DNA of 64,000 nucleotides from Salinibacterium sp. M195 (lineage in GTDB: Bacteria > Actinomycetota > Actinomycetes > Actinomycetales > Microbacteriaceae): positions 2,294,001-2,358,000 of the forward strand of contig NZ_CP040814.1 of assembly GCF_019443965.1 (NCBI RefSeq), in the 5' to 3' direction. Both the position numbers and the translations under genes were made by a program. Shown here one piece after another: positions 59,135-64,000 of the stretch (positions are counted from its first letter, which is position 1; each line of letters opens with the position of its first letter). A model generated the notes under the pieces. That model did not search any database and was not told where the DNA came from. It was given only the letters and a program-made list of their open reading frames with translations.

Positions 59135-59959
59135 CTACTTCGCTGCGCGTGCGGCGGAGAGTCGGGTTGCGGCGAATCCTGCGAGAGCAAGGAGCGCTGC
59201 GAGGCCACCGAGACCGGCGACGAGGATGCCGTTGTTGTTGTCAGCGGCGAGTCCTGCGGTTCCGGCGTCTACTCCACCGGGGTTCGAGTGGAGGCCGTCA
59301 ATGGTCTGCACTGCGAGGGTGAGGTTGTCGTCTGCTGCGCTGCCCCAGGCGTACACGATCGTGTTGACACCTTCGGCAATATCAACGTCGGCCGGGCCAA
59401 TGACGGGGTCAGTGGTTCCGGTGAGTGCAACGGCGGCGGAGATCGTTCCGACTGCGAGGTCAGTCTTCACTTCGTCGGGGTTGCTCAGGTTCTCGAAAGC
59501 AGCGGCACCGTTGGCGAGCACGTCAACGGCGGGGGCTGCAGCCGTGTGGCGAACGGTCAGTCGGCCTTCACCCGCAGCAACAGTGCTGAGGTCGTTGGTG
59601 AAGAGGCTGGCCGTGGGGTCACCCGATTCATCGAGATGAGCCACCGCAGTGTAGCTAGTGTTGGCTTCGAGCGTGAGGTCGATCGGGCCAATGGCGGGCG
59701 ACGAGTCGTCGGCTGCATCCGAGGCGGTGATGGCGACCGTGTAGGTGTCGGCCGGAAGGTCGAGAGGGCCTGCGAGGTCGCCGGGCTCGAAGTCGTCGAG
59801 GGTGAGTTCGCCGTTGACGTACACGTCTACGGTGAGTCCCGGCACTGCGTGCAGAACGTACAGGTCAGCGGTGGTGTCCGAGATGGCGTTGGCGGGGATG
59901 GCGACTCCTACGGCGGCAATCGCTCCGGCTGCTACACCGGCAAAAATTTTGTTTCGCAC
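59135..59959 (-). CDS. DUF4397-domain surface protein
   Basis: A 274-residue exported protein. A signal peptide (about 1-25, cleavage near ANA-IS) is followed by two DUF4397-like beta repeats: LYVLHAVPGLTVDVYVNGEL and VRHTAAAPAVDVLANGAAAF. It ends with a membrane helix and a short basic tail, RLSAARAAK. No LPXTG motif is visible before the helix. The start is GTG with AGAGGA upstream. First gene of the four-gene surface operon. Confidence 0.87.
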   Translation of the reverse strand: MRNKIFAGVAAGAIAAVGVAIPANAISDTTADLYVLHAVPGLTVDVYVNGELTLDDFEPGDLAGPLDLPADTYTVAITASDAADDSSPAIGPIDLTLEANTSYTAVAHLDESGDPTASLFTNDLSTVAAGEGRLTVRHTAAAPAVDVLANGAAAFENLSNPDEVKTDLAVGTISAAVALTGTTDPVIGPADVDIAEGVNTIVYAWGSAADDNLTLAVQTIDGLHSNPGGVDAGTAGLAADNNNGILVAGLGGLAALLALAGFAATRLSAARAAK

Positions 59960-60051
59960 TGTTCTTGTCCTCTCATGGTCGGGCGTAAATCGCCTTACAT
60001 GGAGTACTTCCGGCTGAACCCCTGTTTTGGATGCAGCAATCTCAAAAAACT

Positions 60052-61308
60052 TTAAAGTTTCTTTTCTGGGGCGGCCGGCACGGCACTCTCAGGGGCGGAA
60101 GTCGGGCCCGCCGGCGTCGCTGTGGCGCCCGCTTTTCGGCGCCAGCCGAGCCACGCCATGATGATCGCTCCGACGATGAGCGCCCAGAACGCGGAGCCGA
60201 TTCCGATCACGGTGATGCCCGACGCGGCAACGAGGAAGGTGGCGATGGCCGCGATGCGGTGCTCGGGAGCATCCAGAGCAGTGCGCACCGAGGCAATGAG
60301 AGCACCGATGACCGCAAGCCCCGCGATCGCCACAACCACGATGGGAGGCGCCACCGAAACGAGGGCGGTGGCGAAACCAGCACCCAGACCGATCACGACG
60401 TAAGTAGTGCCCGCCGCCACGGACGCGATCCAGCGGCGCTTGGGGTCATCGTGTGCTTCTTCGCTCGCGGTGAGTGCTGCCGTTATAGCGGCAAGGTTGA
60501 GCGCGTGACCGCCAAAGAACGCACTCACGGCAGACGCGGCACCGGTGACAGTGAGAGCGGGGCCGGCGGGAACCGCGTAGCCGTAGGTGCGCATCACGGT
60601 GAAGCCCGGCACGTTCTGCCCTGCCATCGTGACGATGAACAGCGGGATGCCGAGGCTGACGATCAGAATCGGGTCAAAGACTGGCACAACGGTCGTGAGC
60701 TGTGGCACGACGGCGGCATCGCCGAACAGGTTGCCGTCGGTCGTCAGCGCGATTGCGACAATTGCCGCGACGAGCGCTCCCGGCACTGCCCACCGCGGGG
60801 CAACCTTCAACAGAATCAACCATGCCACGACCATCGGCAAGCCAAGCCAGGGGTACTCCACCGACGCGGTGATGGGCGCAAGACAGATCGGGAACAGGAT
60901 GCCCGCGAGCATCGCACTCGCGATCGGTTGCGGAATCCGAGTGATGAGCCGCCCGAGCGCGGGAACGAGGCCACACACCATAATGAGCACACCGCACACG
61001 ATGAAGGCACCAACCGCAGCCTGAAACTCGACGTCGCCCTGCGCCGCAACGATCAGCAGAGCGGCACCGGGAGTCGACCACGCGACCGTAATCGGCATCC
61101 GGTAGCGCCACGCCAGACCAATCGTGACGAGCCCCATCGTTACCGTCAGAATCAACAGGCCAGACGCTGCCTGGTCGTCACTTGCTCCGACCGCGTGCAA
61201 CCCAGCGACCACGAGGGTGAACGATGATGCGAAGCCCGCGATACCGGCGATGACGCCGGTAGAAAAGAGCTGGAAAATGGCGGATGCCTCTCTAGAGCGT
61301 GAGCACAA
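60052..61308 (-). CDS. BenE-family transporter (benzoate/H+ symporter-like)
   Basis: A 418-residue membrane protein with about 11 to 12 helices and the BenE-like features STGVIAGIAGFASSFTLVV, ITVAWSTPGAALL, GQNVPGFTVMRTYGYAVP and FFGGHALNLAAITAALTA. The start is uncertain. The reading frame runs into the quinone oxidoreductase gene and no ATG or GTG lies at the expected place. I give the TTG at 61308, which overlaps that gene. An ATT at 61278, with GAGAGG 8 bases upstream, is an alternative. The substrate could be benzoate or another aromatic acid. Confidence 0.8.
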   Translation of the reverse strand: MCSRSREASAIFQLFSTGVIAGIAGFASSFTLVVAGLHAVGASDDQAASGLLILTVTMGLVTIGLAWRYRMPITVAWSTPGAALLIVAAQGDVEFQAAVGAFIVCGVLIMVCGLVPALGRLITRIPQPIASAMLAGILFPICLAPITASVEYPWLGLPMVVAWLILLKVAPRWAVPGALVAAIVAIALTTDGNLFGDAAVVPQLTTVVPVFDPILIVSLGIPLFIVTMAGQNVPGFTVMRTYGYAVPAGPALTVTGAASAVSAFFGGHALNLAAITAALTASEEAHDDPKRRWIASVAAGTTYVVIGLGAGFATALVSVAPPIVVVAIAGLAVIGALIASVRTALDAPEHRIAAIATFLVAASGITVIGIGSAFWALIVGAIIMAWLGWRRKAGATATPAGPTSAPESAVPAAPEKKL

Positions 61309-62209
61309 TCTTGCCGCGGGAGTGGCCTTCGAGAAGCTTGGCGTAGGCCTCAGAGACCTGCTCGAGCGGGAACACCGAGTCGATTGGAACCTCAACGGTT
61401 CCGGCGGCCACGAGGGCCGCAAGCGACGCGAGGTCAGCCGGGGTTGCCCCCGCCGCACCGACACCCGAGGTGCCGTACTCCGAGACCGCCGCATAGTCAG
61501 CGATCGTGTTGATGCGGTCGGCCGGGGCACCCAGCGCTAGCGCAGCATCCACTGTTTCGCGGCCGTTATTGTCGAGAGCAGCCGTGACGCCTTCGGGGCT
61601 GATCTCAAGAATGCGCTCGACCATGCCCTCGCCATAGGTGACGGGGTGGATGCCGAGCGAACGTAAGAACTCGTGATTCGATTCGCTGGCGGAGCCAATC
61701 ACTTTCGCACCCTTGAGCCTGGCGAGCTGAGCGGCGATGACGCCGACGCCACCCGCCGCAGCGCTCACAAGTACAGTGTCGGCCGGCGTGAGAGCGACCG
61801 CTTCGACGCTCGCCCAGGCCGTACGACCGGCGATATCGAGGCCGCCCGCCTGTTCCCAACTCAAATCAGCCGGCTTGCGAACGAGCTTGGCCGCGGGAAC
61901 AACAACGAAATCTGCCTGACCGCTGAACCCCTTGCCACCGAGCACTTCGTCGCCAACAGCCCACTCTTCGACTCCCGCGCCAACTTCGTCGACGACACCG
62001 GCAAAGTCATTGCCGTTACCACTCGGAAATTCCACGCTCTGGGGATTAGCCGTAGCCGCTCCTCTAAAAACCTTCGCGTCGAAGGGATTGATGCCGGCGC
62101 ACTTCACGCGCACCCGCACCTCGCCCTCACCGGTGTGAGGTTCGGTAACTTCGGAAATCGTGAGCACTTCAGGCCCACCGAGCTGAGAGTAAGTAACACG
62201 ACGCGACAT
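61292..62209 (-). CDS. NADPH:quinone oxidoreductase / zinc-less alcohol dehydrogenase
   Basis: A 305-residue MDR-family oxidoreductase. The N-terminal GroES-like domain shows VKCAGINPFDAKVFRG and GNDFAGVVDEVG, and the NADPH-binding Rossmann motif is SAAAGGVGVIAAQLARLKGA. The zinc ligands of classical alcohol dehydrogenases are absent. Its end overlaps the reading frame of BenE, so the two may be coupled. The ATG has no ribosome binding site; TAGGCT lies 6 bases upstream. Confidence 0.9.
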   Translation of the reverse strand: MSRRVTYSQLGGPEVLTISEVTEPHTGEGEVRVRVKCAGINPFDAKVFRGAATANPQSVEFPSGNGNDFAGVVDEVGAGVEEWAVGDEVLGGKGFSGQADFVVVPAAKLVRKPADLSWEQAGGLDIAGRTAWASVEAVALTPADTVLVSAAAGGVGVIAAQLARLKGAKVIGSASESNHEFLRSLGIHPVTYGEGMVERILEISPEGVTAALDNNGRETVDAALALGAPADRINTIADYAAVSEYGTSGVGAAGATPADLASLAALVAAGTVEVPIDSVFPLEQVSEAYAKLLEGHSRGKIVLTL

Positions 62210-62215
62210 GCTCCG

Positions 62216-62221
62216 AGCCTA
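62216..62221 (-). promoter_or_regulatory. Candidate -10 box for leaderless quinone oxidoreductase gene
   Basis: TAGGCT on the minus strand, 6 bases before the ATG at 62209, no ribosome binding site. Confidence 0.45.
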
Positions 62222-62310
62222 ACCGGTGCGTCGCAGTTGCACACCGGGGCAATCGAACTGGGAGAATAGGCAACGTAAGGCACGCATTGACAACTCTGGT
62301 TAGGACCGTA

Positions 62311-62919
62311 ATGAGCTCGTCTGACAGCACCACTTCCCGCCCCGTCTCGGCTGAGGATCTTCTCCCCGGGCTATTGCGCGTTCACCGCGGACAACTCATG
62401 GCGGTCGCCGTGATCGGGCTTGTGCTCGGAGTCATCGGGCTGCTGTTCCCCGGAGCGACCTTGCTCACCATCGCGGTGCTCTTTGGTATCTACCTCATCG
62501 CGTCGGGCATGTACCGCGTGACTGCTGCGTTCGTCGCAAACAACCTTGACTCCCCGATGCGCTGGACCACCGGTCTGCTCGGACTCCTCATCGTGATCGC
62601 CGGCATCCTGTGCCTCGCCAACCCGTTCCAGACGCTCATCGCGCTCGCTCTCGTCATCGGAATCGGCTGGATTCTCGAAGGAGTCGTCGACCTCGTCGGT
62701 GGAGTGCGCGGCACCATCCACCCGCGCTGGTTCGGCTGGGTCAGCGGCATCGTCTCGATGGCCGCCGGTGTTGCGATGTTCGTGCTCCCCGCAGCTGGTG
62801 TCTTCTCGCTCGTCGCCATCGGGGCGATCCTGATGATTGCCGTGAGCCTCACCACCTTGCTCACGCTGCCGCGCAAGCCCAAGATCGATGCAGAAAACGC
62901 CACAGCCACAACCGTCTAG
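62311..62919 (+). CDS. HdeD-family (DUF308) membrane protein
   Basis: A 202-residue integral membrane protein with six hydrophobic segments in three pairs (for example QLMAVAVIGLVLGVIGLLFP and TTGLLGLLIVIAGILCLANP). The repeated helix-hairpin pattern fits HdeD, linked to acid resistance in E. coli, but the role in actinobacteria is unknown. I chose the ATG at 62311, with TTAGGA upstream, over a TTG at 62287. Confidence 0.85.
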   Translation: MSSSDSTTSRPVSAEDLLPGLLRVHRGQLMAVAVIGLVLGVIGLLFPGATLLTIAVLFGIYLIASGMYRVTAAFVANNLDSPMRWTTGLLGLLIVIAGILCLANPFQTLIALALVIGIGWILEGVVDLVGGVRGTIHPRWFGWVSGIVSMAAGVAMFVLPAAGVFSLVAIGAILMIAVSLTTLLTLPRKPKIDAENATATTV

Positions 62920-62930
62920 CTGGCAAACAA

Positions 62931-62965
62931 CAAAGGCCGTCATCGCATTGCGATGACGGCCTTTG
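62931..62965. terminator. Bidirectional terminator between HdeD and rpsO
   Basis: A 15 bp perfect stem, CAAAGGCCGTCATCG / CGATGACGGCCTTTG, with a 5-base loop. On the minus strand it is followed by TTGTTTG after the T-rich arm end. Confidence 0.85.
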
Positions 62966-62983
62966 GCAAGTGTGACGAGTCGA

Positions 62984-63253
62984 CTAGCGGCGCAGTCCCA
63001 GCTTCTCAATCAGCGTACGGTAACGCGTGATGTCAACGTTCTGAAGGTAACCCAACAGACGACGACGCTGACCAACAAGAAGAAGCAGTCCACGACGTGA
63101 GTGGTGGTCGTGCTTGTGCATCTTGAGGTGTTCCGTGAGGTCGAGGATGCGACGAGTCATCATCGCGATCTGGACCTCGGGGGATCCCGTGTCACCTGGG
63201 TGGGTTGCGTACTCTTCGATGATCGCCTTCTTGATGCTAGCTTCAAGAGCCAT
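62984..63253 (-). CDS. rpsO: 30S ribosomal protein S15
   Basis: An 89-residue primary 16S rRNA-binding protein with [20 protein letters not shown], the [19 protein letters not shown] segment and the C-terminal helix. AAAGGGGAT lies 7 to 8 bases before the ATG. A leader of about 80 bases with the hairpin GCCGT-CTA-ACGGC (63321-63333) precedes it, suitable for S15 autoregulation. The expected neighbour pnp is 10.7 kb away. Confidence 0.97.
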   Translation of the reverse strand: MALEASIKKAIIEEYATHPGDTGSPEVQIAMMTRRILDLTEHLKMHKHDHHSRRGLLLLVGQRRRLLGYLQNVDITRYRTLIEKLGLRR

Positions 63254-63342
63254 AAGGTGATCCCCTTTCTAGTCGTTGCGCGGTGCCCATAGCTGAATGC
63301 GTGAGCTCTCTTTATCCGCGGCCGTTAGACGGCAACCTTGAA

Positions 63343-63370
63343 AGTTTAGCAGAGTAATGGCCGCGTCAGA
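63343..63370 (-). promoter_or_regulatory. Candidate rpsO promoter
   Basis: On the minus strand TCTGAC, 16 bases, TAAACT. The same -10 hexamer precedes pheS. Confidence 0.5.
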
Positions 63371-63397
63371 GCTGTTGCCAGAATCAGTCGCGACCTA

Positions 63398-64000
63398 TCA
63401 GACGAACCAGCCAACAACGCTGGGACCAACCGCTGCCACGGCAACCGCCGCCGCCGAAATCGCAAAGATCGCCCCGGTCACCACAAAGAGACAGTTTCGT
63501 TGTTTGGCGGCATCCACTTCGGTTCGAAGTCGTTCGAACCGCGCAGTGAGGCGCACACTGTCATTACGAGCAGCCGGACGAATTCGCCACACCTCACTCC
63601 GTTCAGCAACGGCGACAAGCTCAGCGACCTCCGCCGCCGAGTACACGGCAGGCTCGTGAATGAGCCAGTTGACGACGTCACCAAGGTGGAGCACAGGAAC
63701 CGGTGCGCGGAGACGGCCACTCATCATTCCTGCGGCACCAAGAAGCGCTACTAACGGTTGCACCGAGGTGGAGCCTAGCCCCTCGCGTTCGAAAACCTGA
63801 GTCAGACGAATCGCACCGGCCAAGGCATCGCGGACATACGGGACACGGTGACCGTTCACCGCGATCATCCGGCCGACGGTCACAATTCGCGCCTGATGCT
63901 GCCTCCTGCTCAGCACGAGAAATACCCCAGCGGGGCCCAACACAAGATGATCAGCGGTCTCCGGCTGAACGACGCTGAACTGCTGGCCAACGCTGTCTGG
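63398..64000 (-). CDS. NERD-domain-like membrane protein (runs off the right edge)
   Basis: The reading frame is open to the window edge, so the start is missing; 200 codons are present. The sequence HLVLGPAGVFLVLSRRQHQA resembles the NERD (nuclease-related) domain, with DALAGAIRLTQVFERE and VVALLGAAGMM-like strands after it. A C-terminal membrane helix (CLFVVTGAIFAISAAAVAVA) follows a basic and acidic linker. Function unknown; NERD domains are often linked to DNA processing. Confidence 0.6.
   Translation of the reverse strand, partial: PDSVGQQFSVVQPETADHLVLGPAGVFLVLSRRQHQARIVTVGRMIAVNGHRVPYVRDALAGAIRLTQVFEREGLGSTSVQPLVALLGAAGMMSGRLRAPVPVLHLGDVVNWLIHEPAVYSAAEVAELVAVAERSEVWRIRPAARNDSVRLTARFERLRTEVDAAKQRNCLFVVTGAIFAISAAAVAVAAVGPSVVGWFV

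Noticed and set aside
60031..61227. A 398-codon open frame on the plus strand opposite the BenE gene
   Set aside because: It is Arg/Asp/His-rich antisense of a hydrophobic protein, without domains or a start signal. The minus-strand frame has clear membrane helices and family motifs.

Overview
The window is a gene-dense stretch of chromosome from a high-GC Gram-positive actinobacterium, most likely a member of the Microbacteriaceae (inferred from gene content and order, not from a database search). Pointers are a ClgR-type regulator and a DUF3046 gene beside recA, the dual-function PriA type of HisA, DUF1844 next to infC, DUF5302, a GluABCD-type uptake system, RNase J, and the run pnp / M16 peptidase / dapB / thyA-folA / dapA / rnj / ftsK / pgsA / pncC / clgR / recA-recX / miaB-miaA-dapF / hflX / lexA. 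No rRNA, tRNA, CRISPR array, insertion sequence or prophage was seen. Most genes lie on the minus strand.

Layout. 1-5337: arginine biosynthesis operon argC-J-B-D-F with the start of argG at the left edge. 5610-9754: a DUF937 protein and pheST. 9766-13107: glutamate-type ABC uptake system gluABCD. 13180-15282: an rRNA/tRNA methyltransferase and infC-rpmI-rplT, with infC using an ATC start codon. 15609-19986: DUF1844, an SseB-like protein and hisC-B-H-priA. 20083-21365: lexA divergent from a small LysM membrane protein that looks like a YneA/ChiZ-type SOS division inhibitor, with LexA boxes between them. 21484-29659: hflX, an RsmC-like methyltransferase, dapF, miaA, miaB, recX, recA and DUF3046. 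29749-34175: clgR, pncC, pgsA and ftsK. 34252-37384: a three-part ABC export system. 37455-44307: rnj, dapA, folA-thyA, OsmC, an epimerase and dapB. 44372-46891: an acetyltransferase, a histidine phosphatase and an M16 peptidase.

Two stretches look like accessory insertions in this housekeeping block. The first (about 46.9-49.8 kb, between the M16 gene and pnp) holds a TetR regulator, an aldo/keto reductase and a PEBP protein. The TetR leader region contains a palindromic candidate operator followed by a series of hairpins that share the loop ACCCGAA, which is the most unusual structure in the window. The second (about 52.5-62.9 kb, between pnp and rpsO, which are usually neighbours) holds a flavin oxidoreductase/FMN reductase pair, an esterase with a PucR-like regulator, a DUF4397 surface protein-lipoprotein sortase-ECF sigma-anti-sigma operon, a BenE transporter with a quinone oxidoreductase, and an HdeD-like protein.

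A recurring feature is a TANNNT -10 box 6 to 8 bases before the start codon of about a dozen genes that lack a Shine-Dalgarno sequence. This suggests leaderless transcription of, among others, hflX, ftsK, hisC, dapB, thyA, the M16 peptidase and DUF3046. Other genes (argG, infC, recA, pnp, rpsO, gluB) have clear ribosome binding sites.
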